Counted from the first letter of the stretch, positions 40,331 through 49,474 are shown. The stretch: DNA of 64,000 nt from Streptomyces sp. NBC_00425 (GCF_036030735.1 NZ_CP107928.1:8680001-8744000), one strand, 5' to 3'. The notes: generated from the letters alone by a model not told the origin. Program-made: numbers and translations.

Positions 40331-40509
40331 GGGATGTCCTCCGGCGGCGGCACGGTTGGCGGTACATCCCTTGCGCCGCCGAGGATCGGGTTCGTCCGTG
40401 CTGCCTCAGAGGCAGCCAACGCCGCCCCGCGCCGCCCCGCACGCGGACCGCCGCCGAGCAGGTGAGGGACTCCTTCGGACGGGCCAACGACGGCACGGCC
40501 CGGGGTGTC

Positions 40510-41490
40510 TCACGACCCGGGGCCCGTCGTCACCGTCCGCTCCGCCGAGAACGCGCCCCAGCTTCCGTCCGGCAGTCGGGCCCGCAGCCGCACCCGGTGC
40601 GCGACCCCGGCCCTCCCGCCGGCGTAGAAGCTGTACGCCGCCGTCCCCCGCGGCGGGGTCCCGCCCCACACCAGCGAGGTGGCGGGCTGCCCGTCGAGCT
40701 GGATCCGGTACTCCGTGACCACGCCGTCCACGCGGGGCGGCGTCCAGGACAGGTCGATGTAGTAGCCGCCGTCGGCGCCCCGGTGACCGGTCGCCCGGAA
40801 GTCGACGGGCGCCGTGTCCGTCCCCTCGTCGTCCCCCTTCGCCGTGGTGATCCGCACCGCCGGTCCCGCGGGCGAGAGGTTGTCGGCCGCGTCCCGGGCC
40901 CGCACCGTCAACGCGTAACTCGTGCCCGGCCGCAGCCCCGTGACGACGGTCGCCGTCTGCGCCGCTCCGACACTGTGGATCTTCGCGTCGCCCCGGTAGA
41001 CCTCGTACGAGACCACCTTCCGGTCGTCCGTGGAGGGCGACCAGGACAGCTGGACGGCCCGGCTCCCGGCGGCCCGGCCGGTCACCCCGCCCGGCGCGGT
41101 CGGCGCCGAGCGGTCCGCCGCGCCGGCCGCCGGAGTGGTGGCCCGTACCTCCCGGCCGGGCGGTCCGAGCCGGCCCCGCGCGTCACGGGCCCGCACGGTG
41201 AAGACGTATGCGGTGGACGGGGCGAGGCGGACGACGTCCAGCATGTGCGCCGAGCCGGGCGCCTCCCCGGCCTTCTCCGCGCCCAGGTACACCTCGTACG
41301 CGCTGATTCCGGCCTCCGCCGCGACCGCGTTCCACATGACGTGGACGCTCGTCGCGCTGCCGGCCGCGGCCGTCACTCCCGTCGGAGCGCCGGGCGCCCG
41401 GCCGTCGTCGTCGGCCGCGCCGACGGCGCAGCCGCCCGACAGGGCCGACACCAGCGCGCATCCGGTCACCCACAGCACAACACGTCGCAC
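40510..41490 (-). CDS. fibronectin type III-repeat lipoprotein
   Basis: 326 residues. A signal sequence (RRVVLWVTGCALVSALSGGC) ends in a lipobox-like SGGC, so it is probably lipid-anchored. Three fibronectin type III repeats follow: about 34-125 (PGAPTGVTAAAGSATSVHVM), 134-225 (APTAPGGVTGRAAGSRAVQL) and 233-320. No catalytic domain is present, which is unusual because FN3 repeats in Streptomyces mostly accompany glycosidases. The start is GTG 41490 with GGAGG 8 bp upstream; the longer upstream frame is a shadow. It is divergent from the GH75 chitosanase. Confidence 0.86.
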   Translation of the reverse strand: MRRVVLWVTGCALVSALSGGCAVGAADDDGRAPGAPTGVTAAAGSATSVHVMWNAVAAEAGISAYEVYLGAEKAGEAPGSAHMLDVVRLAPSTAYVFTVRARDARGRLGPPGREVRATTPAAGAADRSAPTAPGGVTGRAAGSRAVQLSWSPSTDDRKVVSYEVYRGDAKIHSVGAAQTATVVTGLRPGTSYALTVRARDAADNLSPAGPAVRITTAKGDDEGTDTAPVDFRATGHRGADGGYYIDLSWTPPRVDGVVTEYRIQLDGQPATSLVWGGTPPRGTAAYSFYAGGRAGVAHRVRLRARLPDGSWGAFSAERTVTTGPGS

Positions 41491-41923
41491 GGCGTCGCCT
41501 CCCGGCCCGGCACGGCGGCAATGGTCCGGACCAATATGGCGCGGTGGTGCGAGCACATCAAGAGGGCGTGCGAGCACATCAAGAGGGCGGGGCGGGCGGC
41601 CGTCCGCCGCCGCTCGGAACGTCCGCTCGCGTGCGGTGCGTCCGCCGAGGCCCGTGCCGGCCGAACTCTCCCTGAGACCGGACGAGTTCACCTCGGCGGC
41701 GCGGCCCGTCGCCGTCGCCGTCCCCGCACCGGCGCGGTGGCCCGGGGTCCGGAACCGCAGCACGGCGCGGGGGCCCCTGGCCCCTCCCGTTGCGCTGTCG
41801 GTCCGTCAGCAGCGGTCCCCGTACGGCCCTCTCGGAGTGGCCGCGCGCTCCGGCGGACACCAGATTGTTCCGAGTGCCCGTCAAAGTGCGTCCGTCCACG
41901 CCCCCACGAGAGGGTTCCGAACC
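41491..41923. other. 433-bp divergent intergenic region
   Basis: No gene is supported between the FN3 lipoprotein and chitosanase starts. It contains the 21-bp tandem duplication at 41548-41589; long frames through it lack ribosome sites and family resemblance. Confidence 0.6.
41548..41589. repeat. two exact tandem copies of a 21-bp unit
   Basis: TGCGAGCACATCAAGAGGGC plus G is repeated exactly at 41548-41568 and 41569-41589, 58 bp upstream of the FN3 lipoprotein start. Twenty-one bases is two helical turns, so two factors would sit on the same DNA face. Confidence 0.9.
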
Positions 41924-42832
41924 GTGCGCGTCCAGTCGCTGACACTGGCCGTGGCAGGCCTCGCCCTGCTGGCCCCGACCACCCCGCCCGCCGCCGTGCG
42001 GCCGTCCGCGGGCGCCCCCGGGGCCCCGGCGGCGCACCAGGAGGGCTCGGTCCGCGCTGCCGACCTGCTGTCCCGGGTCCGCGACTGCACGCCCGTCTCC
42101 CGAGGCCGCTACCGCACGGACGACGGCACACCCGCCACGATCCCGGTCTGCGGCACCGACGAGGCGGTCTTCTGGACCGCCGACATGGACATCGACTGCG
42201 ACGGCCGTCCGGGCCCGCAGTGCAACAGCCGCACCGATCCGCTGTTCTCCGCCGCCACGGCCTTCCAGCAGTCCGACGGCCGCTATCTCAGCGCCGAGTC
42301 CCTGCCCTACATCGTGGTACCGGGCGCGAGCGAGGTCTGGGACCACCGCGACCACGGGGTGCGCGGCGGATCCGTCGCCGCCGTCGTCTACCGGGACCGG
42401 GTGGCGTACGCGGTGGTCGGCGACACCGGACCGCGCGAGATCATCGGCGAGGCCTCGTACGCCGCCGCCGAGGCGCTCGGCATCCGCCCCGACCCGCGTG
42501 GGGGCGGCGCGCCGTCCGGCGTCACGTACATCGTGTTCAAGAACTCCAGGGCGACCCCCATCGAGAGCCACGCGTCCGCCGTGGCGGTCGGGGAGCGGCT
42601 CGCCCGGCAGTTCGCGCAGGCGGCGGACGCGAGCCCGGACGGATCGCCGCTGCTCCCGGAGCGGGACGGCGAGGAGGGCGCGGACGGCACGACGTCCGTC
42701 CGGCCGCCGGGCTGGGAGGAGGACTGGGGCCCGTCCGACGACGCCGAGGGGGACGGGAAGGGCGGGACCGGCAAGCGGGACGAGGAGCACGGCGCCGGCA
42801 AGGGGGACGAGGAGGGCCGGTCGGGGGAGTGA
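41924..42832 (+). CDS. secreted GH75 chitosanase
   Basis: Exported glycosidase of 302 residues, family GH75 (fungal-type chitosanase). Signal peptide about 1-30, then the catalytic domain about 50-225: FWTADMDIDCDGRPGPQC contains the conserved acidic cluster, followed by DPLFSAATAFQQSDGRYLSA, LPYIVVPG and AYAVVGDTGPREIIGEAS. The C-terminus (about 235-302) is a highly charged Asp/Glu/Gly/Lys tail without domain. GTG 41924 with GAGAGGG upstream is chosen. It would release glucosamine oligomers from fungal wall chitosan. Confidence 0.9.
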   Translation: MRVQSLTLAVAGLALLAPTTPPAAVRPSAGAPGAPAAHQEGSVRAADLLSRVRDCTPVSRGRYRTDDGTPATIPVCGTDEAVFWTADMDIDCDGRPGPQCNSRTDPLFSAATAFQQSDGRYLSAESLPYIVVPGASEVWDHRDHGVRGGSVAAVVYRDRVAYAVVGDTGPREIIGEASYAAAEALGIRPDPRGGGAPSGVTYIVFKNSRATPIESHASAVAVGERLARQFAQAADASPDGSPLLPERDGEEGADGTTSVRPPGWEEDWGPSDDAEGDGKGGTGKRDEEHGAGKGDEEGRSGE

Positions 42833-42840
42833 GCGGCCGG

Positions 42841-42868
42841 GGGGCGGGCCGTCGGCACGGCCCGCCCC
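42841..42868. terminator. bidirectional terminator between chitosanase and dhaM
   Basis: Perfect 12-bp stem (42841-42852, 42857-42868) with a 4-nt loop in the 52 bp between the two convergent stops. Confidence 0.9.
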
Positions 42869-42884
42869 GCTCGACTCGCCGGTG

Positions 42885-43295
42885 TCACACCTTCCGGTAC
42901 GTGTACGCGTCCGCGGCCGCCGCCTCCACCGCGTCGAGGTCGCCGCCCGCCGCCGCCGTGACGACCGCGGCCACCGCGCCCTCGACGAACGGGGCGTCCA
43001 CCAGGCGCGCCGTGTCCGGCAGTTCGTCGCCCTCGGCGAGCAGTGCCTTGACCGTGAGGACGGCGCTGCCCAGATCGGCGAGGACGGCGACCCCGGCGCC
43101 CCGGTCGACCGACGCGGCGGCGGCGCAGATCAGCTCGGCGCTGGTGCCCAGCCCTCCGCCCTCCGTGCCGCCCGCCGCGGCGACCGGGACGGCCGCGCCG
43201 CCGCCCGTGAGCCCTCGCGCCAGCTCGGCCACGGCCGCGGCCACCTCCGCGCTGTGCGAGACCAGTACGACGCCCACCGTCTTGTCGTCGCTCAT
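42885..43295 (-). CDS. dhaM: dihydroxyacetone kinase phosphotransfer subunit DhaM
   Basis: 136-residue EIIA-mannose-like phosphocarrier. The phosphorylated histidine is H14 in VVLVSHSAEVA. It passes phosphate from the PTS proteins (EI/HPr) to ADP bound in DhaL. Only the EIIA domain is present, so it depends on HPr encoded elsewhere. The start lies 8 bp past the dhaL stop with a GAGG-type site. Last gene of dhaKLM. Confidence 0.94.
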   Translation of the reverse strand: MSDDKTVGVVLVSHSAEVAAAVAELARGLTGGGAAVPVAAAGGTEGGGLGTSAELICAAAASVDRGAGVAVLADLGSAVLTVKALLAEGDELPDTARLVDAPFVEGAVAAVVTAAAGGDLDAVEAAAADAYTYRKV

Positions 43296-43302
43296 CGTCG
43301 CC

Positions 43303-43902
43303 TCACTCCCCGCCGGCCGTGCAGAGGGCGGCGACGAGCAGCGCCGCCGAGGTGGCCCCCGGATCCTGATGGCCGATGCTTCGCTCGCCCAGATAGCTGG
43401 CCCGGCCCTTGCGCGCCTGCAGCGGCGTCGTCGCCTCGGCCCCCTGCCCGGCGGCCGCCCGGGCGGCGTCGAAGCCCTCGGTGAGAGCGTCGACGGCCGG
43501 CACCAGCGCGTCGATCATGGTCTTGTCGCCGGGCGCGGCGCCGCCGAGTGCCATGACGGCGTCGACGCCCGCGCGCAACGCCTCGGCGAACTGTTGTTCG
43601 TCGACCTCGGCGGTGTCCCCGAGAGCCTTGCCGGTACGGCGCAGCAAGGTGCCGTAGAGGGGCCCGGAGGCGCCGCCGACCGTCGAGATCAGCTGCCGTC
43701 CCGCCAGGATCAGGACGGCGCCCGGTGTCTGGGGCGCCTCCTTCTCCAGCGCCGCGGTCACGGCGGTGAAGCCGCGCCGCAGGTTGCTGCCGTGGTCGGC
43801 GTCCCCGATCGGCGAGTCGAGGGCGGTGAGCCGGTCCGCCTCGCGGTCGACGGACGCGGCGGTCGCCGTCATCCAACGGCGGAAGAAGTCGGCGTCGAGC
43901 AC
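43303..43902 (-). CDS. dhaL: dihydroxyacetone kinase ADP-binding subunit DhaL
   Basis: 199-residue all-helical nucleotide-binding subunit. The Mg-ADP aspartates lie in DSPIGDADHGSNLRRGF (about 29-45), followed by GGASGPLYGTLL. ADP stays bound and is rephosphorylated by DhaM, then transfers phosphate to dihydroxyacetone held by DhaK. GTG 43902 has AAGGAGA at good spacing. Confidence 0.95.
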   Translation of the reverse strand: MLDADFFRRWMTATAASVDREADRLTALDSPIGDADHGSNLRRGFTAVTAALEKEAPQTPGAVLILAGRQLISTVGGASGPLYGTLLRRTGKALGDTAEVDEQQFAEALRAGVDAVMALGGAAPGDKTMIDALVPAVDALTEGFDAARAAAGQGAEATTPLQARKGRASYLGERSIGHQDPGATSAALLVAALCTAGGE

Positions 43903-43948
43903 AGGATCTCCTTGCGTGGTCGGTGTCTGCCGGACTGCTGTCTCCGCC

Positions 43949-44941
43949 TCACACGCCCCAGCGCAGCCCCGGGGTCCTGACCGGGGCGTCCCACAGCTGC
44001 AGCAGTTCCTCGTCGACCTGGCACAGGGTGACCGAGGCGCCCGCCATGTCGAGGGACGTCACATAGTTGCCGACGAGCGTACGGGCGACCGGCACCCCGC
44101 GCTGGGACAGCACGCGCTGCACCTCGGCGTTGAAGCCGTACAGCTCCAGCAGCGGTGTCGCGCCCATGCCGTTGACCAGCAGCAGGACGGGGTTACGGGG
44201 CGTGAAGTCGTCCAGGATCGCCTGGACGGCGAAGTCCGCGATCTCACCGGACGTCATCATCGCCCGCCGCTCCCGGCCCGGCTCGCCGTGGATGCCGACG
44301 CCCAGCTCCAGCTCGCCGGGCGGCAGCTCGAAGGTCGGGCTGCCCTTGGCCGGCGTCGTGCAGGCGCTGAGCGCCACGCCGAAGCTGCGCGAGTTCTCGT
44401 TGACCTGCCGGGCGAGCGCCTCGACCTGCTCCAGCGGCCGGCCCTCCTCGGCGGCGGCGCCCGCGATCTTCTCCACGAAGAGCGTCGCGCCGGTGCCGCG
44501 CCGCCCCGCCGTGTAGAGACTGTCGGTCACCGCCACGTCGTCGTTGATCAGCACCTTCGCGATCCGGATGCCCTCGTCCTCGGCGAGCTCGGCGGCCATG
44601 TCGAAGTTCAGCACGTCGCCGGTGTAGTTCTTCACGATGAACAGCACGCCGGCCCCGCTGTCCACGGCCGCCGCCGCGCGCAGCATCTGATCGGGAACCG
44701 GCGAGGTGAACACCTCGCCCGGGCAGGCCGCCGAGAGCATCCCGGGTCCGACGAACCCGCCGTGCAGCGGCTCGTGCCCGGAACCACCGCCCGACACCAG
44801 CGCGACCTTCCCGGCCACCGGCGCGTCCCGCCGCACGATCACCCGGTTCTCGACGTCGACCGTCAGCTCGGGATGGGCGGCCGCCATACCGCGCAGCGCG
44901 TCCGCGACCACGTTCTCCGCAACGTTGATCAGCATCCTCAT
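43949..44941 (-). CDS. dhaK: dihydroxyacetone kinase substrate-binding subunit DhaK
   Basis: 330-residue subunit that binds dihydroxyacetone covalently through H218 (VGIHGEPG), the same number as in E. coli. SGGGSGHEPLHGGFVG (about 50-65) and KNYTGDVLNFDMAAELA are conserved. First gene of the operon; GGAGGT 5 bp before ATG 44941 decides the start over an upstream in-frame ATG. Product dihydroxyacetone phosphate enters glycolysis. Confidence 0.95.
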   Translation of the reverse strand: MRMLINVAENVVADALRGMAAAHPELTVDVENRVIVRRDAPVAGKVALVSGGGSGHEPLHGGFVGPGMLSAACPGEVFTSPVPDQMLRAAAAVDSGAGVLFIVKNYTGDVLNFDMAAELAEDEGIRIAKVLINDDVAVTDSLYTAGRRGTGATLFVEKIAGAAAEEGRPLEQVEALARQVNENSRSFGVALSACTTPAKGSPTFELPPGELELGVGIHGEPGRERRAMMTSGEIADFAVQAILDDFTPRNPVLLLVNGMGATPLLELYGFNAEVQRVLSQRGVPVARTLVGNYVTSLDMAGASVTLCQVDEELLQLWDAPVRTPGLRWGV

Positions 44942-45013
44942 GGATACCTCCAGGTGGGCTAGCAGGTGAGTCCCTGCTTCCATTCTGCCGGTCCGACCGG
45001 CGTCGAGCCGATG

Positions 45014-47455
45014 TCATGGCGAACGGCGCCGGCCCGTCGGCGGATTTCGGTCCGGGAGCAGCCGGCCCTCCTCGGCCGGACCGCGCTGGGCGGGCGCCGC
45101 GGCCTGTCTCCCGGGTGCGGCCGGGGCCGTCGCGTCGTCGGCCGTGGGGCGCAGGCACTCGATGAGGTAGTCGCCGGTGTCGGGGTCGAGGGTCACGCCG
45201 TGGGTCTCGCTGCGGAAGCCGGGGAAACGGCGGTCGAAGGACTCCAGGGCGCCGAGATAGCGCAGCAGCGGGCCGTCGGGATCGCCGACGCTCTCGCCGG
45301 GCATCAGGACGGGGATGCCCGGCGGCGTGACGGTGACCATGGCGGCGGCCACCTGGCCGGCCGCGTCGGCCAACCTGACGCGGTGGGTGCCGCCGCGCAC
45401 CAGCCGCTGGTAGCACAGCTGCGGGGGCGCGACCGGCTCCGGCAGCTCCTGGAACGCCGTGTCCAGCAGGTCGACGAGGCGGGCCGTGCGCAGGTGGTCG
45501 TGCATCTCCTGGCACAGGTCGCGCAGGGTCAGGCCGGCGTACCGCCGGGGGTGCTCGGCGACCAGCGCGGGCAGCACCCCGTCGAGCGGGGCGTCCTGGT
45601 CGTAGAGGGCCTTGAAGTCCATCAGGGCGTCGAGGAGCGTGCCCCACTTGCCCTTCGTGATGCCCATGGAGAACAGCACCAGCGTGGTGTAGCTGTCGGT
45701 CTTCTCCACCACGATGTTCCGTGCGGAGAGGTAGGCGGTGAGCACCCGTGCCGGGATGCCCCGGTCGGCAGTCTCCCCGGTCGCGTCGACGCCCGGGCAG
45801 GTCAGGGTGACCTTGATCGGGTCGAGCATGCAGTAGCCGTCCGTCAGCCCGGGGAACCCGTGCCAGTCGGCGCCGGGCTCCAGATGCCAGCACGACGGCT
45901 CGGTGCGCAGCAGGTCGGGCGACGCCTCCTCGAACGGCAGACGGACGCCGGTGGCCGGATCGGTGACCGTCTCGGGCTGCCACACCCCGAAGAACCACGG
46001 CGGCCGGTCGTCGGCCTCCTCGATGCGGCGCCGGAGGCGGACCGTCTCCTGACGGAACCGGACCGCCTCCGCCACCGCCTCGTCGATCAGCCAGCGACCC
46101 TGCGGCCCGTCCATCATCGCCGTCGCCACGTCCAGGGAGGCGATCATCGGGTAGAGGGGGGAGGTGGTGCCGTGCATCATCAACGCCTCGTTGAACCGGT
46201 CGTGTTCGACGGGCGCCCGGGGCGCGGACCGCACGTGCACCATGGCGCTCTGCGAGAGCGCCGCCAGCAGTTTGTGCGTGGACTGCGTCGAGAAGACCGT
46301 CGGCCGGTCCGGGCCGGGGAACGCCTCCTCGTCCACCGACATGCCGTAGCGGCCCGCGTAGAGCGGATGGAACCGCGCGTAGGCGAACCACGCCTCGTCG
46401 AAGTGCAGCCGGGGCGTGCTCGCGGCGAGCGCCCGGGCCGCCGCCGAGGCGTCGTAACACAGGCCGTCGTAGGTGGAGTTGGTGAAGACCGCGTAGCGGG
46501 CGTCCGGCGAAAGGGCGTCGCCGGTCAGCGGGTTCGCCGCGATGCGGGCCGCGACGGAGTCCGCCGTGAGCTCGGCCGGGGGAAGCGGCCCGGCCAGCCC
46601 GTAGCCGTTGCGGGTGGGGACGAGGTAGACGGGGCGTGCGCCGGAGACGACCAGGCCGTGCAGTACCGACTTGTGGCAGTTGCGGTCCACCAGCGCGATC
46701 TCGTCCCGGGTGACGCTGAAGTGGCCGACCACCCGGTTGCAGGTGCTGTCCCCGTGCAGCACGAAGTAGGTGAGGTCGGAGCCGAAGACGCGGGCGGCGT
46801 TGCGCTCCGCCTCGCCGATCGGACCGGTGTGCTCGAACAGCGAGCCGAGTTCGCCGACCGAGATCGACAGGTCGCTGCGCAGCAGCCGTTCCCCGAAGTA
46901 GTCGTGGAAGGCCCGCCCCGCGGGCGACTTCAGCAGAGCGACGCCGCCGGAGTGGGCCGGGGTGTGCCAGGAGTACTCGTGCGCGTCGTCGAAGCGGCGC
47001 AGCGCTCGGAAGAAGGGCGGCAGGACGGCTTCCCGGTAGGCGACCGCCGCGGTGGTGATCCGGCCCGCGATGAACCCGGGGGTGTCCTCCAGCGGCCACA
47101 CGTAGCCCACGACCGACTCGGACACCCACAGCGGCAGGTCCCGTACGCCGTCGTCGCTCATGACGAGGAAGACCGGCAGGTCCCGGAACCGCCGGCCGAT
47201 CGCCCGCAGCACGCCGGCGCCGCCGGACTCGCTCCCGGCGGCGGCCGTCCGCCCCGGAAGCTCCCAGGCGACCAGCGCCGCGGTCAGCCCCGCCTCCGTC
47301 CGCAGGACCGCCTCCGCGTCGCGGGCGTCGACCGCCCAGCGGACCTCGAACCCCCGCGCCTCGATCGCGTCGCGGATGCGCACCAACTGCTCGGCGCCGG
47401 CGCCCTCGTCGCGCGGACGCTCCGGTACCGCCACCAGAACCCTGCTGTCCGCCAT
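45014..47455 (-). CDS. PLP-dependent lysine/arginine/ornithine decarboxylase
   Basis: Fold-type I basic amino acid decarboxylase (prokaryotic group III, AdiA/LdcI/SpeF relatives), 813 residues. An N-terminal receiver-like wing domain (about 5-135) precedes the PLP core with HGDSTCN near 236, HFDEAW (D353) and the Schiff-base lysine in STQSTHKLLAALSQ (K395), then the C-terminal Orn_DC_C-type domain. GGGAGGGAG precedes ATG 47455. Precise substrate cannot be read; no antiporter gene is adjacent, which argues against a dedicated acid-resistance pair. It lies 72 bp upstream of dhaK on the same strand and could share its transcript. Confidence 0.9.
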   Translation of the reverse strand: MADSRVLVAVPERPRDEGAGAEQLVRIRDAIEARGFEVRWAVDARDAEAVLRTEAGLTAALVAWELPGRTAAAGSESGGAGVLRAIGRRFRDLPVFLVMSDDGVRDLPLWVSESVVGYVWPLEDTPGFIAGRITTAAVAYREAVLPPFFRALRRFDDAHEYSWHTPAHSGGVALLKSPAGRAFHDYFGERLLRSDLSISVGELGSLFEHTGPIGEAERNAARVFGSDLTYFVLHGDSTCNRVVGHFSVTRDEIALVDRNCHKSVLHGLVVSGARPVYLVPTRNGYGLAGPLPPAELTADSVAARIAANPLTGDALSPDARYAVFTNSTYDGLCYDASAAARALAASTPRLHFDEAWFAYARFHPLYAGRYGMSVDEEAFPGPDRPTVFSTQSTHKLLAALSQSAMVHVRSAPRAPVEHDRFNEALMMHGTTSPLYPMIASLDVATAMMDGPQGRWLIDEAVAEAVRFRQETVRLRRRIEEADDRPPWFFGVWQPETVTDPATGVRLPFEEASPDLLRTEPSCWHLEPGADWHGFPGLTDGYCMLDPIKVTLTCPGVDATGETADRGIPARVLTAYLSARNIVVEKTDSYTTLVLFSMGITKGKWGTLLDALMDFKALYDQDAPLDGVLPALVAEHPRRYAGLTLRDLCQEMHDHLRTARLVDLLDTAFQELPEPVAPPQLCYQRLVRGGTHRVRLADAAGQVAAAMVTVTPPGIPVLMPGESVGDPDGPLLRYLGALESFDRRFPGFRSETHGVTLDPDTGDYLIECLRPTADDATAPAAPGRQAAAPAQRGPAEEGRLLPDRNPPTGRRRSP

Positions 47456-47621
47456 GCGGTTTCTCCCTCCCGGCGGCGGCATGCCGCGCCCGGCCAGTCT
47501 CCGAGCCGTCCGGGACACGGGTACGGCCGTACGGCGGCAAACCACCCGCAGGACGGAAACGCCGCGCACCACGGCTGACCGCGAGCGCCGACCCGCCCGA
47601 GGCGGGGGAGGAACCTCGCCG

Positions 47622-47640
47622 GGGCCCTGTTCGGGGGCCC
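47622..47640 (-). terminator. hairpin after TetR gene
   Basis: GGGCCC at 47622-47627 pairs with GGGCCC at 47635-47640 around a 7-nt loop, 21 bp past the TetR stop. Confidence 0.6.
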
Positions 47641-47660
47641 TTGTGCGGGGCGGTCCGGTG

Positions 47661-48338
47661 TCAGCCGGCGGGAGTGTGGAGAAGGCCGTTGATGAGGACG
47701 TTCAGGCCCCAGGCGTCCCGGTCGCCGGGCGAGAGCAGTGCCTCGCGCAGTGAGGTGACCATCGGGTAGCGGTCCGCGGGCAGGGAGGCGTAACGGCGGT
47801 CGGCCGCGGCGACGACGTTCTCCTCACCCGTCGCCTGGCGGTTGCGGACGCTCTGCTCGGCGGCGGCCGCGGCGATGTGCAGATAGAGCAGGTCGACCGC
47901 CCAGGCGGCGGTGATGTCGTCGAGGCCGCCCTGCTTGAGCAGCGCGAGCATGCGGTCCAGGACCAGCAGGGCGTGCTCGCCGGTGGGGATGGCCCCGAGG
48001 GCGACGGCGGCCAGGCCCTCGTGACGGCTCATGGCCTCGATCGCGGCGCCGGCCAGGGCTTGGAGCCCTTCCTGCCAGGAACCGTCGTCGGCGTCGTCCG
48101 GGGGGAGGGGCACCTGGGCGAGGGCCGCGTCGAGCATGGCGGCCATGAGGTCGTCGCGGTTGGCCACGTAGACGTAGAGCGAGGCGGGGCCGGTGTCCAG
48201 CTCCTTGGCGACGCGACGCATGGTCAGCGCGTCCAGTCCGTCGCGATCGAGGATCCGCAGACCGGTCCGCACGACGGCGTCACGGCTGAGGGGGGCCTTG
48301 GCGGGCCGCGCGCGGCGGCTGATCGGCTGCGAGCTCAT
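47661..48338 (-). CDS. TetR-family repressor
   Basis: 225-residue repressor. The helix-turn-helix (about 18-63) reads LSRDAVVRTGLRILDRDGLD, LTMRRVAKELDTGPASLYVY; the C-terminal domain resembles TetR_C-type ligand pockets (ALLVLDRMLALLKQGGLDDI). ATG 48338 lacks a Shine-Dalgarno sequence; TACGCT 7 nt upstream suggests a leaderless mRNA. It is divergent from the reductase gene across an operator array and should repress both directions. Confidence 0.9.
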   Translation of the reverse strand: MSSQPISRRARPAKAPLSRDAVVRTGLRILDRDGLDALTMRRVAKELDTGPASLYVYVANRDDLMAAMLDAALAQVPLPPDDADDGSWQEGLQALAGAAIEAMSRHEGLAAVALGAIPTGEHALLVLDRMLALLKQGGLDDITAAWAVDLLYLHIAAAAAEQSVRNRQATGEENVVAAADRRYASLPADRYPMVTSLREALLSPGDRDAWGLNVLINGLLHTPAG

Positions 48339-48345
48339 GGGGGAG

Positions 48346-48351
48346 AGCGTA
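48346..48351 (-). promoter_or_regulatory. -10 element, apparent leaderless start of tetR
   Basis: TACGCT on the minus strand lies 7 nt before ATG 48338. Confidence 0.5.
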
Positions 48352-48360
48352 GCCCTGGGC

Positions 48361-48449
48361 GAACGATGTTTGGAACGAACGATGTTTGACACGAACGGTG
48401 TTCGCTCCCTACGGTGGAAGAGCGTCGCCGAACGGTGTTCGTCACGAAC
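48361..48449. promoter_or_regulatory. phased TetR operator array and divergent promoter
   Basis: GAACGATGTTT occurs at 48361 and 48377, GAACGGTGTTC at 48393 and 48430, and a half-site GAACATG at 48446. The box GAAC-N3-GTTC is a perfect inverted repeat in the last two full copies. Start-to-start spacing is 16 bp for 48361/48377/48393 and again for 48430/48446. The plus-strand promoter TTGACA (48386-48391), 18 bp, TACGGT (48410-48415) lies within the array, with boxes over the -35, in the spacer and past the start point. Confidence 0.88.
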
Positions 48450-48531
48450 ATGATGCGATTCGGGCTGCTTCCGGCCTGCCGCGGGCGCTCCGCACATCAC
48501 ACCTCTGACCAGCAGAAAGACCTACGTCACC

Positions 48532-49371
48532 ATGATTCTGATCACCGGCGGCCGCGGAGCGGTCGCCGCCCGCCTCACCACGCTGCTGCACGACGCCGGC
48601 CTGTCGGTCAGGCTCGGCTCCGCCCGCCCCGACGAGCTCTCACCCCCCGCGGGCGTGCCCACCGTCCGACTGGACCTCACCGACCCGGACTGTTTCCCGG
48701 CCGCACTGGCCGGCGTGACGTCCGTGTTCCTCTACGCCAGTTCGGACCGCATCACGGACTTCGTCCACCACGCCCACGCGGCCGGGGTCGAACACGTCGT
48801 GCTGCTGTCCTCCGCCGGCGTGCTCGGACCCGACGCCGGGAACGACCCCCTCGCCAGGTCCCACCTCGACGTCGAGAACGCCCTGCTCGCCTCGCCGATC
48901 ACCACCACGATCCTGCGACCGGGCTCCTTCGCCTCCAACGCCTCGGCCTGGGCCTGGCCCGTGAAGGCCGGCCGGCCGATCAGCCTGCCCTTCCCCGACG
49001 CCCACACCGACCCCGTGCACGAGGCGGACCTCGCCGAAGCCGCCCACGCCGTCCTCGTCGACCCCCGCCACCACGGGGGCCGCTTCACCCTCAGCGGCCC
49101 CCGGTCGCTGACCTTCACCGAGCAGATCGACCAGCTCGCGACCGTCATCGGCCGTCCCGTCGCGACCCAGCGGGTCACCCGGGAGGAGTGGAAGCGGGAG
49201 ATGGCCGACTACGTTCCCGGCGTGTACGCCGACGCCCTCCTGAACTGGTGGGAGTCGAACGACGGCAAGCCCGTCGCCCTCACCTCCGCCGTCGAGGAAC
49301 TCACCGGCCACCCCGCCCGCCCCTTCACCGTCTGGGCGGCCGACCACGCCGCCGACTTCACCACCGCGTGA
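48532..49371 (+). CDS. NmrA-like NAD(P)-binding reductase
   Basis: 279-residue atypical short-chain dehydrogenase. The N-terminal Rossmann fold opens MILITGGRGAVAARL, a variant of TGATGxxG. VFLYASSDRITDFVHHA, VVLLSSAGVL and the C-terminal GGRFTLSGPRSLTFTEQIDQ match NmrA/QOR2-type proteins (NAD(P)H-dependent quinone or azo reductases, or redox sensors). No typical YxxxK is seen. It is divergent from the TetR gene, an arrangement typical of electrophile-induced reductases. Leader of about 110 nt; ribosome site weak (AGAAAGA). Confidence 0.86.
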   Translation: MILITGGRGAVAARLTTLLHDAGLSVRLGSARPDELSPPAGVPTVRLDLTDPDCFPAALAGVTSVFLYASSDRITDFVHHAHAAGVEHVVLLSSAGVLGPDAGNDPLARSHLDVENALLASPITTTILRPGSFASNASAWAWPVKAGRPISLPFPDAHTDPVHEADLAEAAHAVLVDPRHHGGRFTLSGPRSLTFTEQIDQLATVIGRPVATQRVTREEWKREMADYVPGVYADALLNWWESNDGKPVALTSAVEELTGHPARPFTVWAADHAADFTTA

Positions 49372-49474
49372 CCCGGCGGGAGCGTCGTGGCCGGTCCTTG
49401 GCCCGTCCCGCCCGGCGCCACCGGTCGACGGCCGCGGCCACCGGCCGACGGGCGCGGCCCGGGAAGGCGACGCC

